This document shows, one piece after another, positions 1 through 7,583 of a stretch of 33,114 nucleotides of DNA (the stretch's first letter is position 1; each line of letters opens with the position of its first letter). The notes beneath the pieces are model-generated. The model was not told where the DNA came from. It saw only the letters and a program-made list of their open reading frames with translations, and made no database searches. Both the position numbers and the translations under genes were made by a program. The stretch is from Candidatus Cryptobacteroides fimicaballi (GTDB taxonomy: Bacteria > Bacteroidota > Bacteroidia > Bacteroidales > UBA932): assembly GCA_018065485.1 (NCBI GenBank), contig JAGHTF010000035.1, positions 1 through 33,114 of the forward strand, given 5' to 3'.

Positions 1-60
1 AAGTTATCGCGCCTTTGTAGCTATCTCACCAACAAATATAATCACTTTGCTTGAATATAC

Positions 61-87
61 AAAAAAACCGAAGCTATTTTGCTTCGG
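61..87 (-). terminator. Intrinsic terminator of tRNA-Asn
   Basis: On the minus strand a 7-bp stem (CCGAAGC/GCTTCGG) with a 6-nt loop is followed directly by seven T residues, 9 nt after the end of the tRNA gene. This is a classical rho-independent terminator. Confidence 0.88.
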
Positions 88-95
88 CTTCCTTG

Positions 96-169
96 CTCCC
101 CTTCTAGGACTTGAACCTAGGACCCCCTGATTAACAGTCAGGTGCTCTAACCAACTGAGCTAAAGAGGA
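96..169 (-). tRNA. tRNA-Asn (anticodon GTT)
   Basis: Read on the minus strand the gene folds as a complete cloverleaf. The acceptor stem is TCCTCTT/AAGGGGA, followed by T8-A9, a D-arm with GCTC...GAGC, an anticodon stem CCTGA/TCAGG around the loop CTGTTAA (anticodon GTT, asparagine), and a T-arm with the TTCAAGT loop. The discriminator base is G and CCA is not encoded, so it must be added after transcription. The length is 74 nt. It stands alone as a single-gene unit, with a promoter about 32 nt upstream and a terminator 9 nt downstream. Confidence 0.97.
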
Positions 170-200
170 ATATGTTTCCGTTGCTTTCGCTTTGGGACGA

Positions 201-232
201 CAAAGGTAATACAAAAACTATAATTCGCAAAA
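201..232 (-). promoter_or_regulatory. Bacteroidetes-type promoter of tRNA-Asn
   Basis: On the minus strand TTTTG (228-232) and TACCTTTG (201-208) are separated by 19 nt. This matches the Bacteroidetes TTTG / TAnnTTTG promoter. It would start transcription near 196, about 27 nt before the tRNA 5' end. Confidence 0.75.
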
Positions 233-325
233 TTTTTGTTCATTTATTCGACAGTGGCCGTTGATTTTTCTGTCCGGGGCTCCGAAAGCCCAATCCGGAA
301 GCCGGTATTTTCTACCTTTTCCGGC

Positions 326-356
326 TTGATTATTTATCCGATTAAGGTTATATTTG
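326..356 (+). promoter_or_regulatory. Promoter of the Nudix gene
   Basis: TTG (326-328) and TATATTTG (349-356) are separated by 20 nt, a good match to the Bacteroidetes consensus. The expected start site is near 361, only about 2 nt before the ATG at 363. Either the mRNA is leaderless or translation begins at a later codon such as the ATG at 435. Confidence 0.65.
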
Positions 357-362
357 TAAACT

Positions 363-929
363 ATGATTGAGCTGGTATATCCTCTGGATTTTGCGCCTCT
401 GGCAATAGGTACTTCTCCCGGTTCTTCCGCAGAGATGCTGCCTGTAGTGGAGTCCAACGGAATGGTGTCGGCTCAGGCATCCAGGACCGCCTGTCATCAG
501 AGGCGCCTTCTTCATCCGGTTGTAAGACTGTTCCTTATCAATCGGGAGGGACGCTTCTTCCTGCAGAAGAGAGCGGTTACAAAAGAACTTTATCCCGGCT
601 TGTGGGACAATGCGGTGACCGGTCACGTGCTCTACGGAGAGAGCTTTCAGGAAGCGCTATTCCGCGAGGCCTCCGAAGAAATATGTCTCAGAAGGTTCAA
701 TCCTCTGCAAATCGGCGGATACATTTATAAAATTCCTGCTGAGCGGGAACTTGTATGCGTTTATGCCGCGGTGGGAACTTTTTCACTGAATCCGAATACC
801 GACGAGGTGGAGACGGGGGAGTACTGGTCTGCCGAGCAGATAGAAAAGGCTGTAGGGAAAGGGGTGCTGACCCCCGGCTTCGAGAAGGACTGGCGTCTGT
901 TTAAGGATAAAGTCTGCGCTTTGCTGTAA
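363..929 (+). CDS. Nudix hydrolase (IPP-isomerase-like subgroup)
   Basis: Probable Nudix pyrophosphohydrolase of 188 residues, of the Bacteroidetes subgroup that resembles isopentenyl-diphosphate isomerase and YfcD. The Nudix box spans about residues 87-109 (G-HVLYG-E, then REASEE). The glycine normally found near the end of the box is Cys108, while the metal-binding REXXEE glutamates are intact. Before the box the sequence has LLHPVV and LQKR, typical of this subgroup. The substrate cannot be read from sequence. Homologues I know often begin near the in-frame Met25 (position 435), so the first 24 codons may be leader; the ATG at 363 sits almost on the predicted transcription start. The gene stands alone and its stop codon overlaps a possible promoter for the next operon. 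Confidence 0.85.
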   Translation: MIELVYPLDFAPLAIGTSPGSSAEMLPVVESNGMVSAQASRTACHQRRLLHPVVRLFLINREGRFFLQKRAVTKELYPGLWDNAVTGHVLYGESFQEALFREASEEICLRRFNPLQIGGYIYKIPAERELVCVYAAVGTFSLNPNTDEVETGEYWSAEQIEKAVGKGVLTPGFEKDWRLFKDKVCALL

Positions 930-934
930 CTTTG
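927..934 (+). promoter_or_regulatory. Possible -7 box for the peptidoglycan salvage operon
   Basis: TAACTTTG fits TAnnTTTG and overlaps the stop codon of the Nudix gene. It would give a leader of about 45 nt before the ATG at 984. No convincing TTG lies 19-21 nt upstream, so the call rests on one box. Confidence 0.4.
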
Positions 935-983
935 GGTCGAACGCATTTCAGATAAAACGTAACGACCCTCCGATAGAATTGAA

Positions 984-3164
984 ATGGAAAAAGGTACAAT
1001 AGAAAAGTTTATTCAAGACCAATTGTCGGTCTGGCCTATGGCGGCGGATAACTTCCGTGCGCTCAAACGGGTGGAATCCAAAGATTTCAAAGTTGGAGGT
1101 CTGAAGGTGAAAATTCAGTATAATCCGGCCCGCCGGGCTTCCAGCACTGCCGAGATCGACAGCGAGACACTCTCCAGACGGCCCTGCTTCCTGTGTGCGC
1201 GCAATCGTCCGAAAGAGCAGTTCCATCTCAAGTTCGAGGGGCGGAAAGGCCGGCGCTACAATATTCAGATAAATCCTTTCCCGATTTTCAAAAATCATCT
1301 GGTAATCGCCCGCGAAGAACACGTTCCACAGGAAATCTGGCATCATCTGCCGGATATGTTGGACTTCGCCTGCAAATACCGGCAGTACACCGTTTACTAC
1401 AACGGTCCGCTGGCGGGTGCATCGGCCCCGGACCATCTGCATTTCCAGGCCTGCCTGCGGAATGCGCTGCCGTTGGAGTCGGCAGTGGATGAATTCCTGG
1501 ACAATCCCGGAGAGCCTATGGCCAGGGTTAAAGAAGCGTGCCTCTACCATTTCGAACAGTTTACCCGCGGAATATATTGCATCAAGGCCACTACCACCAA
1601 ATCCCTTGCAAAGCTGTTCTACTGCCTTCTGGACTGCTGCGAGCCAAGTTCCGAACAGGAACCCCGCTTTAATCTGTACGCCTTTATGAAGGGCGACGAA
1701 TATCGGGTGTTCGTCACGCTCCGCCGGGAACTTCGCTCGCACCACTATTTCTCCACCGGCGAAGACCATCTGACCATAAGCCCCGGTGCAGCCGAGATGG
1801 CAGGCGTTTTCATTACCCCGGATAAGGCCGACAAAAACAAGGTTACCGCTGAAATGCTGGCAGAAATACTGGACGAAGTGTCAATAACCAAACAGGAAGA
1901 AGATATGATAGCACAAAGACTTACACGTACCGAGCCCAAACTCGATGTGGGCATAATGAGTGCTCCCGAAATCACGTTCGAAATAATCTCCGACGGCGCC
2001 GGCCCTCAGACCGTCAGTTGCAAGGACGGGAAAATCTGTTACAACGGATGCCTGTACGACGAACTGGTGTTCGAAGGACGTACCCGCTCTATGCTTTTCG
2101 AGGAACCTTCGTTCATTCTGTATGACGTAGTGATAGGTGTGGATTTCCATTGGCAGCGCAAGGTTACCCAGAAGTTTGCCGGGAGTCTTAGGTTTATCGT
2201 CGAAAACGGGAAGGTTACTGCTATAAACCGCATAGGTGTAGAGAACTACCTGCTCAGTGTGATAGGTTCTGAAATGAATGCGGGCGCTACGTTGGAATAT
2301 CTGAAGGCGCATTCGGTGATTTCGCGTTCCTGGGTGATGAGCCATATAGGCCACCGCGCCGAGGGTGCGACCAACGCCGAGAACGAAATACATTCCACAT
2401 CCGAAGACGGAACCCCCGTATTCATCAAGTGGTGGGATCACGACGACCATACCAATTTCGACGTCTGTGCCGATGACCACTGCCAGCGCTACCAGGGTCT
2501 CACAATGGCTGTAGGCGACAATGTGCGCAAAGCTATTGACCAGACCTGGGGCCAGGTGCTCAAGAGCGGTTCCCAAATATGCGACGCCAGGTTCAGCAAG
2601 TGCTGCGGCGGAACAATGGAACTTTTCTCTACCTGCTGGGAAGATAAAGACCATCCTTACCTCCAGGCTTTGCCCGATGCCCCCGCTCCCGGAGAGGATC
2701 CGTTCTGCCATACGAGCGACAAAGCCGTTCTGAGCCAGGTACTTAACGACTACGACCAGGAGACGCAGGATTTCTACCGTTGGGAGAAACGCTATACCAG
2801 GCAGGAGATAAGCGAACTTATCTGCCGGCGCTCAGGAATCGATTTCGGCGAAATCAGAGACCTCGTGCCCATTGAGCGCGGACCGTCTTACCGTCTTCGC
2901 CTGCTGAAGGTTGTGGGCAGCAAAAAGACAATGATCATAGGAAAGGAACTGGTGATAAGGCGGTTCCTGAGCGAGAGTCATCTCTACAGTTCGGCCTTCG
3001 ACCCTCAGTGGGAGGGCGATACCCTTATACTCAAAGGTCGCGGATGGGGCCACGGTGTGGGCTTCTGCCAGATTGGCGCCGCAGTTATGGCCTGCAAAGG
3101 ATACGACTACAAACAAATCCTGGAACATTACTATCCGGGAGCTACACTAGAACAATATGACTGA
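984..3164 (+). CDS. DUF4922 (HIT/GalT-like) - SpoIID fusion protein
   Basis: A 726-residue two-domain protein. Residues 1-300 form a DUF4922/GalT-like nucleotidyltransferase or phosphorylase domain. It has a CxxC pair (Cys68, Cys71), the strand NPFPIFKNHLVIA (97-109) typical of GalT and Ap4A phosphorylase, and the catalytic-type H-L-H-F-Q at 151-155. Residues about 325-726 form a SpoIID/LytB domain: VENYLLSVIGSEM (419-431, with the conserved Glu430), NFDVCADDHCQRYQG (491-505), and near the end GRGWGHGVGFCQIGA. SpoIID proteins cut or bind peptidoglycan glycan strands and are normally exported. Here there is no signal peptide and no membrane segment, so the whole protein appears cytoplasmic. 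It is the first gene of an operon with an AmpG-like permease (8-nt overlap) and NamZ, which suggests that it acts on imported muropeptides. The reaction is unknown. Confidence 0.87.
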   Translation: MEKGTIEKFIQDQLSVWPMAADNFRALKRVESKDFKVGGLKVKIQYNPARRASSTAEIDSETLSRRPCFLCARNRPKEQFHLKFEGRKGRRYNIQINPFPIFKNHLVIAREEHVPQEIWHHLPDMLDFACKYRQYTVYYNGPLAGASAPDHLHFQACLRNALPLESAVDEFLDNPGEPMARVKEACLYHFEQFTRGIYCIKATTTKSLAKLFYCLLDCCEPSSEQEPRFNLYAFMKGDEYRVFVTLRRELRSHHYFSTGEDHLTISPGAAEMAGVFITPDKADKNKVTAEMLAEILDEVSITKQEEDMIAQRLTRTEPKLDVGIMSAPEITFEIISDGAGPQTVSCKDGKICYNGCLYDELVFEGRTRSMLFEEPSFILYDVVIGVDFHWQRKVTQKFAGSLRFIVENGKVTAINRIGVENYLLSVIGSEMNAGATLEYLKAHSVISRSWVMSHIGHRAEGATNAENEIHSTSEDGTPVFIKWWDHDDHTNFDVCADDHCQRYQGLTMAVGDNVRKAIDQTWGQVLKSGSQICDARFSKCCGGTMELFSTCWEDKDHPYLQALPDAPAPGEDPFCHTSDKAVLSQVLNDYDQETQDFYRWEKRYTRQEISELICRRSGIDFGEIRDLVPIERGPSYRLRLLKVVGSKKTMIIGKELVIRRFLSESHLYSSAFDPQWEGDTLILKGRGWGHGVGFCQIGAAVMACKGYDYKQILEHYYPGATLEQYD

Positions 3165-4485
3165 TCTTTACCCTAAACGCACCCCTTGGCTGTGGGTGCC
3201 TACCCTTTATTTCGTAGAGGGTATCCCTTATTTCCTGGTAAACAACATTTCGGTGCTTATGTTTGCCAAAATGGGCGTACCGAACGGACAGATGGCGCTT
3301 TTCACCTCGCTGCTGTATCTGCCCTGGACCTTTAAGTTCCTGTGGAGCCCCTTCGTCGATATTATCCGCACCAAGAGATGGTGGATAATCTCGATGCAGG
3401 CGATAATGTCCATCGCATTCATAGTGCTTACTCTTACTTTGCCGCATCCCAGCCCCGAACAGGTGGCGGGGGGCACGACACCTATGAGTATGTTCACTTT
3501 CACGCTCATTATGTTTGTCTTTGCGGCCTTTGCATCGGCAACCCACGACATTTCGGCCGACGGATTCTATATGCTGGCCCTGAACCAGAAGAACCAGAGC
3601 GCCTTTGTGGGAATACGAAGCACTTTCTACAGGCTGGCCAACGTATTTGGCAACGGTGTCATAGTTGCTGTGGCCGGTCTGCTCGAGAATTCTACGGGAA
3701 ACATTCCTCTGGCCTGGCAGCTTACCCTGGGCGGTTCGTCAGTGCTACTGGCAGGCCTGACCGTATTCCACGCATTTGCAGTGCCTAAGGCGCAGGGAGA
3801 CGTGTCCCATCTGAAAGAAGATTCTACCGATAAGGTTAAGGCCATCTTCAAGGAGTTCGGGCGCACCGTTACAACCTACTTCGGCAAACCCGGGGTTGTG
3901 CTTGCAATAGCCTTTATGCTTATGTTCCGTCTGCCCGAGGCGTTCCTTATCAAGATGTGCACTCCGTTCCTCGTTGCTTCCCGCGAACTCGGCGGCCTTG
4001 GAATGCAGACCGCAGAGGTGGGCATCGCATACGGGACTATTGGAGTCATCTTCCTGACTCTCGGTGGAATTCTGGGAGGACTCTGGGCTTCCCGCAAGGG
4101 TCTTCGCAAATCCATCTGGCTTATGGCCGCCTGTATGACGCTGCCTTGCCTCAGCTTTGTGTATCTGGCTGTATTCCAGCCTGTCAATTTTGTCCTTATC
4201 AGTATTGCGATAGCTATCGAGCAGTTCGGATACGGCTTCGGCTTCACTGCATATATGCTCTATATGATGTACTTCTCCGAGGGAGAATTCAAGACTTCCC
4301 ACTATGCCTTCTGCACCTGCTTTATGGCACTCAGTATGATGATTCCCGGAATGTTTGCCGGATATCTTCAGGAATGGCTGGGCTACCGCGGATTCTTCTG
4401 GATGGTAATTGTATGCTGCATAGCTCCTTTGGTAATCACTTTAATTGCAGAAAAGAAAATAGATCCCGAATATGGTAAAAAGTAA
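3157..4485 (+). CDS. AmpG-like MFS permease (putative muropeptide importer)
   Basis: A 442-residue major facilitator with about 12 hydrophobic segments. AmpG-type signatures are visible: EGIPYFLV near the N-terminus, LYLPWTFKFLWSPFVD around residues 53-68, and a SATHDISADGFY segment comparable to SATQDI in AmpG. AmpG brings anhydro-muropeptides from the periplasm into the cytoplasm for recycling. The start codon lies inside the end of the SpoIID fusion gene (8-nt overlap), and the 3' end overlaps namZ by 14 nt, so the three genes are probably translated in a coupled way. The substrate is inferred from family and neighbours. A sugar or siderophore MFS role cannot be excluded. Confidence 0.85.
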   Translation: MTDLYPKRTPWLWVPTLYFVEGIPYFLVNNISVLMFAKMGVPNGQMALFTSLLYLPWTFKFLWSPFVDIIRTKRWWIISMQAIMSIAFIVLTLTLPHPSPEQVAGGTTPMSMFTFTLIMFVFAAFASATHDISADGFYMLALNQKNQSAFVGIRSTFYRLANVFGNGVIVAVAGLLENSTGNIPLAWQLTLGGSSVLLAGLTVFHAFAVPKAQGDVSHLKEDSTDKVKAIFKEFGRTVTTYFGKPGVVLAIAFMLMFRLPEAFLIKMCTPFLVASRELGGLGMQTAEVGIAYGTIGVIFLTLGGILGGLWASRKGLRKSIWLMAACMTLPCLSFVYLAVFQPVNFVLISIAIAIEQFGYGFGFTAYMLYMMYFSEGEFKTSHYAFCTCFMALSMMIPGMFAGYLQEWLGYRGFFWMVIVCCIAPLVITLIAEKKIDPEYGKK

Positions 4486-5719
4486 GATTATTGCTGTCGC
4501 CCTGCTGTTTGCGGGCGTAAGCGCATTTGCTCAGGTAAAACCTGGCATCGAAGTCCTCAGGGAAAATGGATTCAAGGAACTTCAGGGAAAGAGGGTAGGC
4601 CTTCTTACCAACCCTTCCGGTGTGGACAGGGAACTCCATTCCACCATAGATATCCTTTATTCGGCTCCCGGAGTCAAGTTGGTGAAACTTTTTGCTCCCG
4701 AACACGGAGTCAGGGGCGACATCTATGCCGGAGGACACGCCGACGACACCATCGATGAGGCTACCGGCCTGCCTGTCCTCTCTATGTACGGCAAGAATAT
4801 GACCCCCACCCCTGAAATGCTCGAGGGCCTGGACGTGGTCGTATATGATATCCAGGACGTTGGAACCCGTTCATACACTTTCATCAGCGCAATGGGTCTG
4901 CTTATGCGCGCCTGCGCCGAGAACAACGTAGACGTTATGGTGCTGGACCGCCCCAATCCGCTCGGTGGAATCAAGGTTGAAGGCAATTACGTAGAGCCCG
5001 GGTTCTTCTCATACGTGAGCGAATTCAAAATTCCCTACGTGTACGGACTTACCCCCGGTGAGGTTGCCCTGCTTATCAACGGCGAGATGATCAACTGCGG
5101 TGTAAAGGGCGATCTGGAACCCCGTATGTGCAACCTTACCGTTGTTCCTATGAAGGGCTGGAAGCGTTCGATGACCTACGACAAGACTGGTCTTCCCTGG
5201 ATTCTTCCCTCGCCGCAGGTACCTCAGGAAATAAATGCCATAGGCTATCCCTGCGCAGGAATCGTGGGTGACTTCTCTAGCCATTATCTGAACATAGGAA
5301 TAGGCTATACCCTTCCCTTCCAGGCCTTTGCCGCCGAATGGATAGATGCCGAAGCCCTCAAGAAGACCCTCGACGGCTATAAGCTGCCCGGAATAGCTTG
5401 GAGAACAATCCATTACAAGCCTTTCTTCGGAGATTGCCAGGGTAAATTGCTGCACGGAGTCCAGTATTTCTTCACAGACTACAAGGCCGCCAACCTTACC
5501 CTTATCAATTTCTACGTTATGCAGGCCATTCACGAGCTTTACCCGGAACACGAGCCTTTCGGCACAAAGAGAGACGATATGTTCGACAAGGTATGCGGTA
5601 CGTCCAAAGTCCGCGAGATTTTCTCGAAGGCCTACAGGGTGGACGATGTGAAAGAGTTCTGGATGAAGGACGTAGAAGAATTCCGCGCTATCTCCAAGAA
5701 ATACTACCTATATAAGTAG
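4472..5719 (+). CDS. namZ: Exo-beta-N-acetylmuramidase NamZ (DUF1343)
   Basis: A 415-residue secreted protein of the DUF1343 family, shown in Bacillus and Tannerella to release MurNAc from the non-reducing ends of peptidoglycan fragments. A type I signal peptide is clear (MVKSKIIAVALLFAGVSAFA, with cleavage after Ala20). Family blocks follow: GKRVGLLTNPSG, FAPEHGVRGD, YDIQDVGTRSYTFI and LDRPNPLGG in the N-terminal half, then the C-terminal mixed domain. The length is normal. It is last in the operon with the AmpG-like permease and the SpoIID fusion, so it likely trims glycan fragments in the periplasm before import. Its last 12 nt overlap, tail to tail, the end of murI on the other strand. 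Confidence 0.9.
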   Translation: MVKSKIIAVALLFAGVSAFAQVKPGIEVLRENGFKELQGKRVGLLTNPSGVDRELHSTIDILYSAPGVKLVKLFAPEHGVRGDIYAGGHADDTIDEATGLPVLSMYGKNMTPTPEMLEGLDVVVYDIQDVGTRSYTFISAMGLLMRACAENNVDVMVLDRPNPLGGIKVEGNYVEPGFFSYVSEFKIPYVYGLTPGEVALLINGEMINCGVKGDLEPRMCNLTVVPMKGWKRSMTYDKTGLPWILPSPQVPQEINAIGYPCAGIVGDFSSHYLNIGIGYTLPFQAFAAEWIDAEALKKTLDGYKLPGIAWRTIHYKPFFGDCQGKLLHGVQYFFTDYKAANLTLINFYVMQAIHELYPEHEPFGTKRDDMFDKVCGTSKVREIFSKAYRVDDVKEFWMKDVEEFRAISKKYYLYK

Positions 5720-6466
5720 ATAATTCCTTTTAAGGGGCCCGATGTCCCCCGATGAAAGCAGTTCGACCTGAGGTTGGGCTGCTTTTTCATTGCCGGCGGC
5801 CGGTTGTATTCCCAACAGCTGGGCTGCCCTTGATGCAACTGCGGGGGCCGGGTCGATGAAAGTTACATTATACCCGGAAGCCAGTTTCTTGAGGGTGGGA
5901 AGCAGGAAAGGGTAGTGTGTGCAGCCCAGCACGATGCGGTCTGCGCCTGCGTCCAGCAGGGGCTGCAGGGCGGTGCGGCATATCTGTTCGGCTTTGGCCG
6001 AAGAAAGGTCACCGGATTCTACCAGTTCTACGAAGCCCCGGCCCACGCCTTCTATAATTTTAACATCGGAAGTGTATTTCTGCTTTGTATCGAGATAGAG
6101 CGAGCCTTTGAGCGTTCCTGCGGTTGCAAGTACCCCGATGACTCCGCTTTCCGTGCCCAGCGCTGCAGGCTTTACGGCCGGTTCCATCCCGACGAATGGA
6201 ATGGTGTAACGGGCTCGGAGTGTTGAAATTGCTGCTGCGGTGGCAGTGTTGCAGGCTACGACAATGAGTTGGGCTCCTTTTTCCATAAGCAGTTCGGCTA
6301 TGGCGCAGGCTCTCTGAGTGACGAACTCGGGGGATTTGTCGCCGTACGGACAGTTTGCATTGTCGGAATAATAGATGTAACGGGCATCGGGGATTGCCTT
6401 GAGCAGTTCCCGCAGTACCGAAAGCCCGCCGGCACCCGAATCAAAGACTCCTATTGTTGTTGTCAT
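5708..6466 (-). CDS. murI: Glutamate racemase MurI
   Basis: A 252-residue racemase that makes D-glutamate for peptidoglycan precursors. The family motifs are present: IGVFDSGAGGLSV at the start (Asp9, Ser10), YYSDNANCPYG (32-42), VACNTAT with catalytic Cys72, and GCTHYPFLLP with catalytic Cys182. The open frame extends far upstream to 7081, but that part lies antisense to prfB. The ATG at 6466 gives the standard N-terminus, and a -7 box lies 17-24 nt before it. The gene diverges from prfB and converges on namZ with a 12-nt overlap. Confidence 0.95.
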   Translation of the reverse strand: MTTTIGVFDSGAGGLSVLRELLKAIPDARYIYYSDNANCPYGDKSPEFVTQRACAIAELLMEKGAQLIVVACNTATAAAISTLRARYTIPFVGMEPAVKPAALGTESGVIGVLATAGTLKGSLYLDTKQKYTSDVKIIEGVGRGFVELVESGDLSSAKAEQICRTALQPLLDAGADRIVLGCTHYPFLLPTLKKLASGYNVTFIDPAPAVASRAAQLLGIQPAAGNEKAAQPQVELLSSGDIGPLKRNYLLI

Positions 6467-6482
6467 TTTGTTGTTGCTTACG

Positions 6483-6490
6483 CAAAAATA
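6483..6490 (-). promoter_or_regulatory. -7 box for murI
   Basis: On the minus strand TATTTTTG fits TAnnTTTG and would give a short leader of about 12 nt. No good TTG is visible at -33. The box is the exact inverted copy of the prfB box 12 nt away. Confidence 0.55.
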
Positions 6491-6502
6491 AGGATTTTTT
6501 GC

Positions 6503-6510
6503 TATTTTTG
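6503..6510 (+). promoter_or_regulatory. -7 box for prfB
   Basis: TATTTTTG ends 4 nt before the GTG proposed as the prfB start. The expected transcription start falls at about 6515, which makes the message leaderless or nearly so. No clear -33 TTG lies 19-21 nt upstream. Confidence 0.55.
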
Positions 6511-6514
6511 TATA

Positions 6515-7582
6515 GTGGTAGCTCAAGAACAAATAAAGGAATTGCACTCCAGGGCAGATGTGCTGGAGCGCTGTCTGGATATTCCCGCCAAGAGAGAAGA
6601 AATTGCTGAAAGGGAGAATGCCGCCCAGGCCGCTGATTTCTGGAACGATCCCAAGGAAGCTGAACTTTTTCTGAAGGGAACTGCATCGCTCAAATCGTGG
6701 GTGGATGCTTTTGATGCGGCTTACGGCGCAGTCGAAGATTTGGATGTATTGCAGGAACTGGATCCCGAAGGTCCGGATATCGACCCCGCCTATAGGCGCG
6801 CGTTGGGGCTGGTCGAAGACCTTGAGCTTCGGAATATGCTGGGAGCCGAAGGGGACGGACTCGGGGCTGTGCTCACTATAAATTCCGGAGCCGGCGGTAC
6901 CGAAGCCAATGACTGGAGCGCTATGCTTATGCGGATGTATATGCGCTGGGGCGAGCGCAACAATTACCGGATGACCATTACCGAGAACATCGAGGGCGAT
7001 GAAGTGGGAATAAAATCCTGCACCATTTCTTTCGAGGGCGATTATGCCTACGGCTATCTCAAGGCCGAGAGCGGAGTGCACCGTCTGGTAAGGATTTCAC
7101 CTTTCAACGCCCAGGGTAAGAGACAGACTACTTTCAGCAGCGTATTCGTGTATCCGCTTGTAGATGACAGCATAAATATCGAAATCAACCCGTCCGACCT
7201 TGAGTGGGACACTTTCCGCAGCGGCGGGCACGGCGGACAGAATGTGAACAAGGTGGAAACAGGCGTGCGGGTTCGCCATATCCCTTCCGGAATAATGGTG
7301 GAGAATACCGAGACGCGCAGCCAACAGGACAATCGTCAGAATGCCCTGCGTATTCTCAAATCCCGTCTGTACGACATTGAACTTAAGAAGAGGCAGGAAA
7401 AGCAGGCCGAGCTTGAGGGGCAGAAGAAGAAAATCGAATGGGGCTCACAGATCCGCTCCTACGTGCTGCATCCCTACAAGATGGTTAAGGATTTGCGCAC
7501 GGGCCTCGAAACCGCCGATACCCAGGGTGTGCTGGACGGCGACCTCAATGCATTTATGAAAGAGTTTCTAATGAACAATTGA
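6515..7582 (+). CDS. prfB: Peptide chain release factor 2
   Basis: Release factor 2 recognises UGA and UAA and triggers peptide release. The anticodon-like SPF tripeptide (in [12 protein letters not shown]) and the catalytic GGQ (in [13 protein letters not shown]) are both present. The open frame runs back to 6269, but the GTG at 6515 ([10 protein letters not shown]) aligns with the usual N-terminus (MITADQLKDL) of Bacteroides RF2 and gives 355 residues, close to the usual 365. The programmed +1 frameshift site (CTTTGA) found near codon 25 of most prfB genes is absent: the frame reads straight through CTG GAT (L-D-I). Fumarase follows after 1 nt, so the two are co-transcribed. Confidence 0.93.
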   Translation: MVAQEQIKELHSRADVLERCLDIPAKREEIAERENAAQAADFWNDPKEAELFLKGTASLKSWVDAFDAAYGAVEDLDVLQELDPEGPDIDPAYRRALGLVEDLELRNMLGAEGDGLGAVLTINSGAGGTEANDWSAMLMRMYMRWGERNNYRMTITENIEGDEVGIKSCTISFEGDYAYGYLKAESGVHRLVRISPFNAQGKRQTTFSSVFVYPLVDDSINIEINPSDLEWDTFRSGGHGGQNVNKVETGVRVRHIPSGIMVENTETRSQQDNRQNALRILKSRLYDIELKKRQEKQAELEGQKKKIEWGSQIRSYVLHPYKMVKDLRTGLETADTQGVLDGDLNAFMKEFLMNN

Positions 7583-7583
7583 T

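Noticed and set aside
6467..7081. N-terminal extension of murI
   Set aside because: The extra codons are antisense to prfB, and the MTTTIGVFDSGAGG start is the family N-terminus.
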